Source of the DNA: Parasponia andersonii
Taxonomy: Eukaryota > Streptophyta > Magnoliopsida > Rosales > Cannabaceae
DNA: 64,000 nt
Direction of reading: 5' to 3'
Assembly (NCBI GenBank): GCA_002914805.1
Contig: JXTB01000386.1
Coordinates: 118,531-182,530 of the forward strand
The notes below the pieces were generated by a model. It did no database searches. It was not told where the DNA came from and saw nothing but the letters and a program-made list of their open reading frames with translations. A program made the translations under genes and the position numbers. Positions 22,061 through 32,669 of this stretch are shown here, piece after piece; within the stretch, counting starts at the first letter, position 1; each line of letters begins with the position of its first letter.

Positions 22061-22439
22061 TTTCTGGATAAGACGCCATCAGGAGAATTTGAAGGAACGA
22101 ACCGAGAATTTCTTCCCACGTTTCATTCACTTACTGGCAGACGTCGTAAAGTAAAAATTGGTTAATGTTATTTCTAGTGATTTTAGGAGTAATTATTTTG
22201 TGTGTTTTAAAAAATTGCACTAATTAATGTGATACGGTTTTAGTAAATCGTATCAGCCCAAGCAAGTTTCAAATTCAAAAGTAAAACTCTTTCTTTTTTG
22301 TTTTTTTTTCCTTCTATGAGAGCAAAAACTCCTTCGTTGAAAGCAAAAGTGTATCACTGTTATGTCATACGTGCTTAAAAATGACTTGGTTTATGATTTT
22401 AAAAATGTTAAAGATGTATCAATTATCAAATAAAGTTTT

Positions 22440-22700
22440 GGATTAAACCTCGTTTTTTATTTTTGTTGTCGCTTTCCATAGAATTGTAGTTTTCATACAG
22501 CTGTCGTTTTTTACCTTTATTGTCTTTTTCCGTTTTATTCTCGCTTTTACAATCATGTCGTTTCTAATTTTGTTGTCATTTCATTTGGATTGTTACTTTC
22601 CACAATGGTGTCGTTTTATCTCTCTTGTCACTCCTATGTGATTGTCGTTTTTACTTACACTGTCGTTTTTCTTTTCGTTGTCGTTTTTACGTATCATCGA
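22440..22700. repeat. Degenerate tandem repeat of TGTCGTTTTT-type units
   Basis: At least eight copies of a T-rich unit built on TGTCGTTTT (variants TGTCGCTTTCC, TGTCTTTTTCC, TGTCATTTC) follow each other at irregular 15-35 bp spacing. The opposite strand reads AAAAACGACA. No TSD or coding sense was recognised. The rest of 22061-23661 shows no gene apart from a GA microsatellite at 23106-23133. Confidence 0.6.
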
Positions 22701-23105
22701 CTTCACGCACTCCCCTGCCCTCTCTGTCTCTGTGACCTTTCACTTCCAGCAACCGGCGGCCATCTCCAGCTCCAACAAGGCGCCCCTAGCTAGTAACCAA
22801 GCTTTTGGTTTGGTCGTTTGTGGCTTTTATTCTTGTACCTGAAATTATTCGAGTAATCACATCCTTATCGGACCCTTACCCTTTTACCCTTTTCTCCGAA
22901 AGTTTTGAATGTCCAGAAACGACCACAACTTTGATTGAACTGCTTAATGAAAACGCCAATGTTATTATTTACACCTAAAAATCTTTGTTTTTGATCTGAA
23001 TTGATCCATTTTTGCTTGTTCTCTCTGAATTACTTTACGAATCTCAAAAACACAGTATTCTGATACCCTTTAGCCCAAAAAGAATTTTTTTTTTAAAAAA
23101 AAAAG

Positions 23106-23133
23106 TGAGAGAGAGAGAGAGAGAGAGAGAGTT
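23106..23133. repeat. (GA)n microsatellite
   Basis: Fourteen GA repeats stand about 530 bp upstream of the WEB-family start codon. GA-rich runs in plant promoters can be bound by BPC/GAGA-binding factors, but nothing here shows that it is functional. Confidence 0.85.
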
Positions 23134-23546
23134 ACCCCTCTTTTTCTTAATTTGTATTACTGTTGTACTTGGCCATAAAGCATTTCATTTGTATTAGTTT
23201 CTTGTTTTGTATTATTCACATATCAGTGGGCTCCACTAGAACTGTAATGGAGGCCGCTGGAGCCCAATAGATATATGCAATATAAAGGAAAGAGGTCCTA
23301 ATCAAGGGAAGAAGGGTGCTTTTCAATTATAACTATAACTACCTAAAAATGTTGATCAAGATGGTCCAGGTCCAACCAAACTTCATGTCAACTTCGATTA
23401 ACAAAATTCCAGTGAAGTGGACGCAAAGAAAACAGAAGACTCCCAATATGATTTAGTTAACAACCCTTTTAAGAAACAAAGCAAATGAACAAAACCACAT
23501 CACCACACCCCATTAGCAACGACCTCTTTTAATAGCTCTTGGTTAT

Positions 23547-23553
23547 TATAAGG
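23547..23553 (+). promoter_or_regulatory. Probable TATA box of the WEB-family gene
   Basis: TATAAGG within GGTTATTATAAGGTGATA lies 109 bp before the ATG at 23662. It would place transcription start near 23580 and a leader of about 80 nt, including the T-run at 23597-23612. This is by motif and spacing only. Confidence 0.4.
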
Positions 23554-23661
23554 TGATACTTGTCACCTCATCCATTCATTCCCTCCTTCACATTCTTTTT
23601 TTTTTTTTTTTTCATTTAAGAGTTCTTGAAGTGTTCTACGAAATTCCTACATTCTTGGAAA

Positions 23662-24818
23662 ATGGATGGAGAAGATCATGGTCACCACCAGCATCAGCAG
23701 GCCAGCGTAGTGAACGCGGGTCGCGTGGAGATTGATACAAGGGCGCCTTTCAAGTCGGTTAAAGAAGCAGTTGCTCTATTTGGAGAAAGAGTTTTGGTTG
23801 GTGAAATCTATGCCAACAAGCTCAAAGAGGTTATTCTCTCTTTTCTCATGATGTGTTTTGTTTTGTGTTTGAAAGTTCACATGTAAGCCAAATGATCAGA
23901 TCAAGGAAATGGTGTTTGAGTCATGAGTGACATGATTCATGAACGTCCTAATTCGTTATGACTTTTAAGTCTTACTTGGAGTAGTAAAATATACAAGTCT
24001 AGACTCCAGAAGCAATTATAAGTTGAATTGATATCCTAGGCTAGTTCTCTCGTTTAAAACTAAAATCTTTAGCACAGCATTTGCCATTTATAATTAAAAA
24101 GAATGAGATTTTTTCAATACCAGGTTAATGATCATTCTGTGTTTTTGTTTGGAGTTGGAAGTTTAAACTTCATATGTGACTGAATTATCTGACTAAGAAA
24201 ATGGCAGCCAAACGCCATAGTAACATCCTAGTTGGTTTTAAGTCCTACTTGGAGCACCTAAATGTAGATATTTTATGCTTTGTTAAATGCTTAATACTAA
24301 CTAAAAGCAAATCCATCTGTTAGTTTCGAGCTGGGGAGGCTGAGAATGGAGCTGCTCCATCCAGAATTGGAGCCTTGACAGCTGAGCTTGAGGAAACAAA
24401 GCAGAGTCTTGATAAAGCTAGAGAAGAAAGCAACTTAATGTCATACTGCATAAACTCACTCAGAGAAGAGCTTGAACAGGCAAAAAGAGAACTACAAAAT
24501 CTAAAGGCTAAAGAATACCAAAAGCAGCCACTTGATCCAGAGATTGAAGACCTGAAATTCATCGAAACGCCGAAAAGAATCGAAATTAAGATGCAAAATG
24601 AAGAGGAGGAAAAGGGATTTCAAAGGAAGAGAAATGTGAAATTTGCAAGTCCACCTTCACTTGCCCAAGTTATTGTTAGCAGAGATGAATTCCAAAACAG
24701 GTCCCCTTCTATGAAGAAGGTAAAGAGAAAGCCATTAGTCCCTATATTAGGGTGGCTCTTTCCCAAAAAGAAGGGAAACCAAGAAAATGAGTCTCCAACA
24801 GTTGAGGCCCGCTGTTGA
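23662..24818 (+). CDS. WEB family (DUF827) coiled-coil protein, two exons
   Basis: Exon 1 is 23662-23829 (56 codons) and exon 2 is 24324-24818, giving 220 residues. The intron has donor GAG/GTTATT and acceptor TTAG/TTTCGA. The N-terminus has a His/Gln-rich start and then the family signature VEIDTRAPFKSVKEAVALFG. A coiled coil (about residues 75-120) begins LTAELEETKQSLDKAREESN. The tail is basic and ends in a short hydrophobic stretch, KPLVPILGWLFPKKK, as in the short WEB proteins. WEB1 itself takes part in light-driven chloroplast movement with PMI2. The short members like this one are mostly uncharacterised, so that role should not be transferred. In-frame sequence continues upstream of 23662 but without an ATG, so this ATG is the start. 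Confidence 0.85.
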
Positions 24819-26352
24819 TCGAGTAAAAACACAAGCTAGTTTCTTTCACTTATGTTTGTCATGGTTTGAAGATAGAGAGAAAGAAAACATTTTGCCAATT
24901 CACCTAAGCAGTTTGCACTTGCCAAATCTCATATGATAAAACAAAGTTGCAGGTTTCAATAAAATATAGGTGTACAATATTTGTATCATTTCCTTTATAT
25001 CCCAAATGTAGGCAATAAAAGAAAATACCTCAGTTTTTCAGTTTGTAAGATGGGCTTGGGCCTTTTGATGGAACATGATTGTCTTGTAACTGTAAGAACT
25101 TGTACAATTGAAATGTGAAGTGATGATTTTGTATACAGGACTTGGCAATGTCTTTACGGACAATGACCTGGGGCTTGGACCATATTCAAAGATGAAAAAG
25201 AAGAGAGGTAACAACATAATAAAGTCTAATTTGCTTACATGGTATATGAAGTCAATGGTCATAGTATACAACACGTGTTGAACTCCTATTGGGGATTTAG
25301 TCAACTTAAGATTACCTCTAACATGTATGTAGCAAAGAAACAGACCGACAACAGATCAAATTATAGGCATGGTAGAGAGATTCAATCCCACGTAGTATAG
25401 TTAGTTTGCTCCATCTCTAACTGAGCCCATTTGTTTATTTTTCCGTGTCATAAAAAATAAAATGAAAAGAATACTTGTGGAAGAGAAACATTCGTGGTCA
25501 TACTCGTAGATAAAGAACAAGATTTTTCCTTTATTTTGGCCGGTAAGTCGGCGGAATTGAATACAAGATGTGGTTGATAAGAAAATCATGGCTCTTGAGA
25601 GTGCATTTATTTTATTTAGAAAAAAAAAAAGATAGAGAAAAAGAAAAAAAAAATGTATACACTCTTCACATGCAGCCATGTGAAACCTTACCAAGACAGA
25701 CAAATTTTTTAATGTCATGAGCAATCCATGGCTCCTATAGCTAGTGCTTCATCAATAATGAGCCCTGGCTTGCCTTTTTTAACCTTCATAATACATGCTC
25801 ACGTTTTGTTCATACTGCCTAATTTGAAGATTAAAACTAAATAATATATATATATATATATATGCGTATAACTAAACAAGTTTGATGGTAAGAAATGAGA
25901 TAATTGCCTAAAATTAAGAGCTAATATTGGAGGTTCTTAAGGTTGTTTATATGCAAGATTTCTGCTGAAAACTATTTGCCCCGTGAACTAATAGCTAATG
26001 ACAACTAAGCCTGAGACTTAAAACGAGTCAAACAAAGGATTAAACTGATTTTAATGGGGGTTAGGATATTGAGGTTGTTAATTTGACAAAGCTGAGTTGT
26101 CATTAGACCTTTATTATAAGAATACTCTAGTCCTTAAAAACTACTATTGTTCAATTAATCGTACACTATAGCATATATAGTTAGCTAGCTAGCAAGCTCA
26201 TTAGCCACTAGCCGCACATGCTGCATTTTTAACCAAGCTCTTAGTTTTTCCATCTCCATTCCTCCAAAAGCATAAAAACATGATTACATTTGTCTCATAC
26301 GATAGATTCTCGTATAAATTAAATAGGTACTAGTATCCTTTTAACCTTGATC
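24819..26352. other. Intergenic, no gene seen
   Basis: AT-rich sequence between two plus-strand genes. It contains the 3' end region of the WEB gene (AATAAAA-type signals near 24957 and 25015), a (TA)n run near 25841-25862 and the promoter region of the next gene. No coding exon or transposon was recognised. Confidence 0.6.
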
Positions 26353-26748
26353 ATGGTCCAAAGACCAAAACTGAAGATGGAGAAACCAAGAGGAAGCCCC
26401 AGAAAGCTGAAAACAGACTACCTATGCATTCCAAGGCTCAGAAACAACTCGCGTACTAACAAGGCCAAAGGCCCGACGCCAATGTCCTTGCTAGAGCGTT
26501 TTCGAGAGGCGGTTTTCCGGTTGATCATGTTCTCTGCCTTCTCTAAAGCTTCGGACCATGCCGGATCCACTGACGTCCGGCGATGCTACCGCCCGGATAA
26601 CGATCATCGCCACAACGAGGCTGTGGCCGACTGCATTGAGTTCATCAAGAAAAAGGCGCTGCCGGACGATCAGAACCGCGATTCGAGTGCTGGTAGTTCG
26701 GTTGGTTCCACAACGGAGGGTGTTATACAAGTGCCAATTATTATGTAA
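26353..26748 (+). CDS. Small plant-specific protein, function unknown (131 aa)
   Basis: A single-exon frame with codon use and local GC content clearly higher than its flanks. It starts at ATG 26353 (MVQRPKLKMEKPRG); a second ATG at 26377 is an equally possible start. The first 45 residues are basic. A conserved-looking core follows, SLLERFREAVFRLIMFSAFS, then a His/Asp-rich segment, then EAVADCIEFIKKKALPDD, and a Ser-rich tail ending VIQVPIIM. I recall the LLERFREAVFRLIM and EAVADCIEFIKK blocks in small dicot proteins, some labelled josephin-like in databases. No Josephin catalytic Cys-His arrangement is visible, so that label should not be taken as an enzyme call. Confidence 0.65.
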   Translation: MVQRPKLKMEKPRGSPRKLKTDYLCIPRLRNNSRTNKAKGPTPMSLLERFREAVFRLIMFSAFSKASDHAGSTDVRRCYRPDNDHRHNEAVADCIEFIKKKALPDDQNRDSSAGSSVGSTTEGVIQVPIIM

Positions 26749-27918
26749 CACATGTAGATTTCAGTTGTCAATTTGCTTAGACTCTTAAAATTCTTTAGTC
26801 CAGTCCATCTTTCTCATTAACTCTTTGATCTCTTTTTCTCTTTTATCTTGGCGGGTGTTTATTGAAATTTCCAGGTGTGAAGAATAGCTTGTAAATTAAC
26901 AAATGTATGAAGTTTACAGAGAATACCAAGTTTATTTTATTCGTTTTAATCGTGGTACGTTTCTTTTGTATTCAAAATCTGAAGAAACTATATAGAAATA
27001 TCATGACTTTGGCTACAACTCTTGCTTTCATCAGTGGAAAGATAATGATCCAATTGAAGACTCAATTGCCTCAAGGTTTAAGGTTTTTTTTTTTTTTTTT
27101 CTTCCTCTATATGTTTTAATGTAAAATAAAAACATAGCCCTGTTTTTCCGCTGTTTCAGTGTTCTGTTACGTACAAAGTGAAGATCGTATTGTGCTCTAT
27201 TTGTTGTTGTTTTTTTCTCCCTTATATATGTTAACATAAAAACAGTATATGTTTTGCAAAAGAACAAAGTGAAAATAGGCATTACGTAAGAAAGAAGAGC
27301 TTGTTACAAGGAGTTTGTAGGTTCAGGAGGAGGTTGTAGGCTCAGGACAGTTGGTAATGATAAAAAGGGACCAAGTCAACCAATCACAACCGGTTTTCCA
27401 GTCATTGACTCCAGTAAAAGAGAAGCCAAAACCCCAGGTAGACCATTGAAGCCTTCTGTGGTTTTTTTGTTCCTTTTCTATTGAGGAAAAAAGAAAAGAA
27501 AAGGAAAAGTTTTCCTCAAAGGTGGGTCTTTTTCATTTTTTTTTTTTATATATATATATATTTGACCATAAAAGAAATGTTCGCCAATTACCTAAGTAGT
27601 AAGTAGCGTGACTGACTTCTTAGTATAACTAAAAATATTTTCTCTGTTCAGGAATGTTCGCTAAATACTTAGGCAGCGAGTCTTCCTATCAAGTGATGAG
27701 ATATATCACTTGAACCGCATTAAAAAACTAGCAGGAACGACACCTAATAAGATAAGGTCGGTACCCTAATGAGATAAAGTCGGGACACTTTTCATCATAT
27801 ACTAGACTAACAGAAAACAAAACTTTCATATTTAAGATTCCTAAAAGAATCATTCAGCATTCGAACCCATGGTTTTAAACTCTCGTAATAAATTCGATGG
27901 TTCTCTAAGGTGAGTAGT

Positions 27919-28165
27919 TGCCACCATCTTGTCTATTTTCACCTAACCTTCTCTAAAACCACTTTTCACGTAAAACTTAAAACTCATTACACATTTTATT
28001 AACCAAAATAGTCACTGCAAATAAAAAAAAAAAATAGGATGTGTATTGTCACCATTTTGCCTACTATCACTACACCTTCTCTAAAACCACTTTTCATGTA
28101 AAATTCAAAAGGTCATTAATACTTGTTTCACCTTTTCACTATTACCAAAATAGTCGCTGCAAATA
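27919..28165. repeat. Imperfect tandem duplication, unit about 125 bp
   Basis: Two successive copies share the order GTTGCCACCATCTTG-like start, CTTCTCTAAAACCACTTTTC, a variable middle and CCAAAATAGTC(A/G)CTGCAAAT. The first ends near 28025 and the second near 28165. It is not coding and its origin is unknown. Confidence 0.7.
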
Positions 28166-30289
28166 TTAAAGAAAAATCTTCTTTTAACATCCTCTACCCA
28201 TGTCTTCCCAAATCCCGTCATTCTTCCCCCTATTTTTATCTTCATCAGTTTGTTCTTTAACCCAATTCTTTGCTAATTCAAGCAAATACCAACTATGATT
28301 TTTTACTGTGGCAAGAAAAATTAAAATACTTTCATTAAAGTGAAAACATAACTTGTTTCAAAAAAAAAAAAAGTTGAAAACATAAACTAGCGAAGGAAAC
28401 ATATGCGACACTCACCTACGGACACCCATCCAAAAACTGCCATTTAGCATTTGCAAGTCATCATCCAAAGCGTTAAATAGTCCTAGCCTTTGCAAACTAG
28501 TCGCAACCTTGTGCATCCATCCAGAAACAATAAATTAACTTTTTTTGTTTTTTGCTGTATATATGATGGACCCTGATGATCATGTATTAATTTTTTCCCT
28601 TTTTTTTTCTTTGGCTAACAAATGCTCTCATCGATGAAACAAAAGAAAAAAAAATATGGTGATAACTAGTGTATATGTCTTTAATTACTTTGTATTCAAT
28701 TTTTTTCTTTTAAAAAAAGTCATTCCATGGGGCTTAAATATACCCAATTCTGGAGAAAAAGTCATTCCATCAAATAAGCGAGACTCCCTACAAGAACTTA
28801 AACAAATAAAAATATGTAAGTGTGACTTATTATAGCAAGTTGAAAAAATATACCCATTCATAAAGCAAAATCAAAAATATATATTGAAAAGTACTCCCCG
28901 TTACCTAATATTATCATCATGTGCATGATTACTGAATGTACAATATGACTCATTAGCAGCACAATATGAATGATAGATAATTTCATACGGAGTATTGAGG
29001 GGGGGGAAAAAAAAAAACTTTCTAAAGTTTTTGCCGGCCAAAATCGAAAACTATTTCAAAACTGTTAGTAAAAGTAGAATGCAGAAAATAATGGGGCTAG
29101 ATTTTTGGCACCTACAATCAGTGGCAAACTGACATCTTTGGTATTTTCTGTACATGATTTTCACTTCATTTGAAAGTGGCATAAGCCATAAGTAACTTTT
29201 CTTTCAATGGATGACAAAAGTTGAATGGTTCAGGCCCTATTTGAGCTACATCTTTGATAAAGTTGATGAAGTGTATAATCTTCTTCTAACAAGATGTTAC
29301 ATATAATTTTGCCTGTGAAGCTTCTTTGAATAATGGTAAATCTATAATAACCACCCTTTTCTCAAATATGTACGTCCAACTTGTAATCTTGCCACAATAA
29401 AGATTCGAATTTCGTCTTTTATGAATCTGACTGTAGAAGTCACAACTAGTTTTAAACTTCTCTACCAGTTTTGAGTTTGCCAACTAATTTTCATGTGTAT
29501 AACTCAACAAATGGTGCATGGACCGTAGAGAAAACGTGAAATTATGACATATATAGTTATATCTTTACACTAGATGGCTGGGGAGGTAATAAACTTATTC
29601 GGCTGTGTTGCTTTCTATGGGTTCAGTTTTGAGAGTGCTTAACAGTAGGGTCTCGAACTCTCGGTTGTGGAGACTAAGCTACATGGATTCAAGATTCAGG
29701 CGTTTATATAATGCAGAATTTCAAATGGGACATCACTTTTATAAGATCAGATCTCAATTAATCTTATGCTCACTTCGACTCCAACCACAATAAACTCTTT
29801 TTGATCATTACACGATGAAAGTGATGGCAACAAATTCGAGGTCCAGTGCTGCCAATCTATCTCGAGTCTTGACAGACTTTAGACTTTCTTTTTCGCAAAA
29901 TTTATGAGAAATCAATTAAGTGGTAAGAAAAATACTGTCGTGTCTAAAGAGGGAAAGAAAGAATGTAGAGTTAATAATCATTAAAAAGAAAATTTTGTAT
30001 AAATGAATCAAATTTGGTTTTTATATACCCTCATCACAAAATCTGTAGCTTGAGTCATTTTGTAAGAAGTCACCTTTGATAAAAAGGGATACAATTTTGG
30101 CTTACACATAAGCCATGGCGATCTGCAAGTACCTAAAATCATTTTAATTCTGCCCAAAATTCCTTAGAGCTTTAAGAATAAATTCTTAAGACTTCAGAGC
30201 ATGAAAGTTGGCAAAAAGATATACCTTTTTGGGATTTTTGGATCCGGGTCAACTAATGCACTCATGGTGTTAAAAATGACTTAGATCAT

Positions 30290-30385
30290 AAATTTTATTA
30301 AAACTAACATATACTATCACCTCATCTATCTAAGTTAATTGTATCAAAACTAACATATATTATCATGCCATCTATCTAAGTTTTA
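30290..30385. repeat. Short tandem duplication, unit about 48 bp
   Basis: The block CAAAACTAACATATATTATC / AAAACTAACATATACTATCA followed by CCATCTATCTAAGTT or CTCATCTATCTAAGTT occurs twice in a row. Non-coding. Confidence 0.7.
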
Positions 30386-30882
30386 CCTAAATAGATTAAC
30401 TAAAATATTCAAATTGTCTTCTCTATAAATCGTGGCCAATCCAAACTTTTTCAACAACATCCTCCATGAACATCTATTGCAATTGGAACGGTAGAAGATG
30501 AATCATTATCAAATTTGATTTTTCAATATTAGATTTGATTTTTTCTTGAACTTGATCTAATTTTTGGATTGCAGTCAAGCTTTTACTAGGTGGGGGACGA
30601 AGGAGCAAGTGCGGAATTCTGAAAGTTTAATTAAAAATAAAAATTTATTTTGTAAATAATTTATATTCCCTTAATGATTTACATATGAAGCAAAATTGAT
30701 AATTGTCCTACTTATTTCTATAAAAATAAAAAATAAATAAATTCCCCTCGCTCCTTTTTCGGTTATTTATTTTTTTGTCTATAACTTTTTTTATATAAGA
30801 AAAAAAAATTAAAAGTTCTGTAGTTCTAAATTAGTCAAAATTGATTGCTAAATTTGGCGCCAACTATACAGGTTTGCTGATT

Positions 30883-32040
30883 TCAACACCAAGGATGCCA
30901 CGTTGGATCCATCATGCAAAGGTTTCTTGGGGTCAAGGCAGCTTCAACCAACTTGGTGACTCCTTTCTGCACTGATTCTGGTGGGTCCACAGCATCCTCC
31001 TCCTGAATTCATAGAGAACAATTAAAAAGGGTTTAAGCAAATTAGCAGAACATATAATGTCTTATGTACGGATCTGATCACAAACGGTATTTCTGCTGAA
31101 GAAATAAAAAGCAGAATTACTTTCATATAAATACTTCATATGGGAAATCTGAGAAGTTGCTTTACCTCTTCAGAGAAGTTTTGTGGGGCTATTCCACTGA
31201 TCCGGCTTATAACATTTTCAACATTTGCTGTGACCTTTTGCTTCAAGTCAGTCGAGTTCATACTACTGTTCCCTCCCACAGGAGGCGCAATAGGCATTCC
31301 TAGGGGTCTTTTCCAAGACCAAGACAGCAACTCATCACGGAAAAACATGGCTAACTGATGCCATATGTGCTGACTTTGCTGAATTATTAAAAGAAAAAAA
31401 AAAAAAGGAAGTTAAAAATCAAAATCATTTTGTGGAAGAAATTTACTGCCAAAATATTCGACAGAAAGTTGCAAGGAAAACTCACTTTAGGTGAAAACAC
31501 AGCCTGGGTTGCCGCACACATTGCGGGCACAATGAGGCCCTCCACCCCCAAGGGGGAGAAGAATGATTGTATATTCCTAGTTAGACGGAAAGGCACTGGT
31601 TCATTGAACTCATTCATTCCATTTGCATCATATGCAGGATGAAAATCTGTTTGATAGATCTTCCCTGTGTTCTTTGCAAACAAAATCTTGTTTGGCGACC
31701 TCCCACCAATTTGTAACATGTGAGACATGAAACTCGAGAGAGCGAACTGGATAGCAAATTGCTTTTTAAAAGCCCACATATGGTTGGCATTTAAGAGCAT
31801 CTTGTACATATACTGGGAGAAGATGCGATCAGTTACAAGATTTTTCGTTATGCTGCCACTATAAGCTTGGAGCCGAAGGTCTGCAATAGCCTCTGGTCAT
31901 GTTTGACCAGATGTAGCTTGATTCAGTTGCTCCTTGAAATAGGTAATAGGATGATCTGCCTCTTTGTCATTCCTCACACAATGGTTCTCGTAAACCTCAA
32001 GGAAGGTGCTGTACATTAAATCATCTTCCACCATACGCAC
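30883..32040 (-). pseudogene. TRA1 relic, last three exons: kinase-like C-lobe and FATC
   Basis: Three exons in correct order and phase: 32040-31486 (185 codons), 31378-31166 (71 codons) and 31002-30883 (39 codons plus TGA). Strings include VRMVEDDLMYSTFLEVYENH, AFKKQFAIQFALSSFMSHML, IGGRSPNKILF, TDFHPAYDANG, FFRDELLSWSWKRPLGMP and the FATC end NLCMMDPTWHPWC. GGRSPNK stands where active PIKKs have GDRHxxN, and HPAYDANG where they have DFG, as expected for the Tra1 pseudokinase. One in-frame TGA at 31897-31899 breaks the first exon (after NQATSGQT). No upstream exons join it directly: an LTR starts about 100 bp upstream. Otherwise it is strikingly well preserved, suggesting recent decay. The final Cys replaces the usual aromatic residue. 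Confidence 0.88.
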
Positions 32041-32140
32041 CTGTAGTCAAGTGGAGGTCAGGCTATAATAAAACCTTAAGGGCAATCAAAGTCTGCCCTG
32101 CTAGATCAAGAAACCAAATTGGGAAGATCACAAGCGTTGG

Positions 32141-32669
32141 TGTTGACGGAGGTTTTGTCAACAATGAATTTAAGAAATTGCAAGATGTGGCTTGTATGTG
32201 TAAAGGATAGATGAATCAAAGTATGTAAAAGAGACAAGAATTCCCCCAAAGTTCTCCCCAGAAGCCAAAGATCCCTCACAACAGCATTGAACTCCCTTTA
32301 TATAGCTGAGGGTGGCTCAATGTTTCCTAATTGTGAAAATGGGTAAGTGTATAATCAGAAAATACAATTTGAGTAACAATATAACTGGATAACAACTTAA
32401 ATGAGATGACTGGTCGATCTTGAAAGATAAACTTTTGTTTCCCTTTCTTTGTATATTACTTGTTTGACGAAGCTTGGTCTAGTTTCCTTTTCATTCTGGT
32501 CGCACTTAACTTGTTCAGAAGAGGTCGCACTTTATTCGGAGGGAGGTCGCATTCGACTTACTCGGAAGAGGTCGCACTTAACTTACTCGTGCGACCTGAC
32601 ATGTTCTCTTAGTCGCTAACTTTCCCTTTCTGACATTAACTAACATATAGGTTTTTAGACCGCACAACA
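32141..32669 (-). mobile_element. LTR (about 529 bp) of an LTR-retrotransposon remnant
   Basis: In minus orientation it begins TGTTGTGCGGTCTAAAAACC and ends GTCAACA, so the ends form TGTTG...CAACA. It contains three to four GTGCGACCTCTTC-type repeats, and a TATA box (CTATATAAAGGGAG) near 32296-32310. Immediately upstream (plus 32670-32690) the minus strand reads GGAGCTGGGGGACAAT, a plausible polypurine tract, so this would be a 3' LTR. Flanking 5-mers do not match, so it is not a clean solo LTR. A second member begins at 63640 in the opposite orientation. Confidence 0.65.

Larger units (their letters stand above)
26749..30882. other. Intergenic 4.1 kb with local direct repeats
   Basis: AT-rich DNA between the small gene and the TRA1 relic. 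Direct repeats at 27919-28165 and 30290-30385 are listed separately. A (TA)n run lies at 27548-27562 and an 18-bp-type repeat (GGTTGTAGGCTCAGGA-like, twice) at 27314-27345. No gene, tRNA or complete transposon was recognised. Confidence 0.55.

Noticed and set aside
21847..22165. Open frames on both strands upstream of TRA1
   Set aside because: They cover the site II and palindrome motifs of the promoter, have no recognisable product, and are mirror frames of each other.
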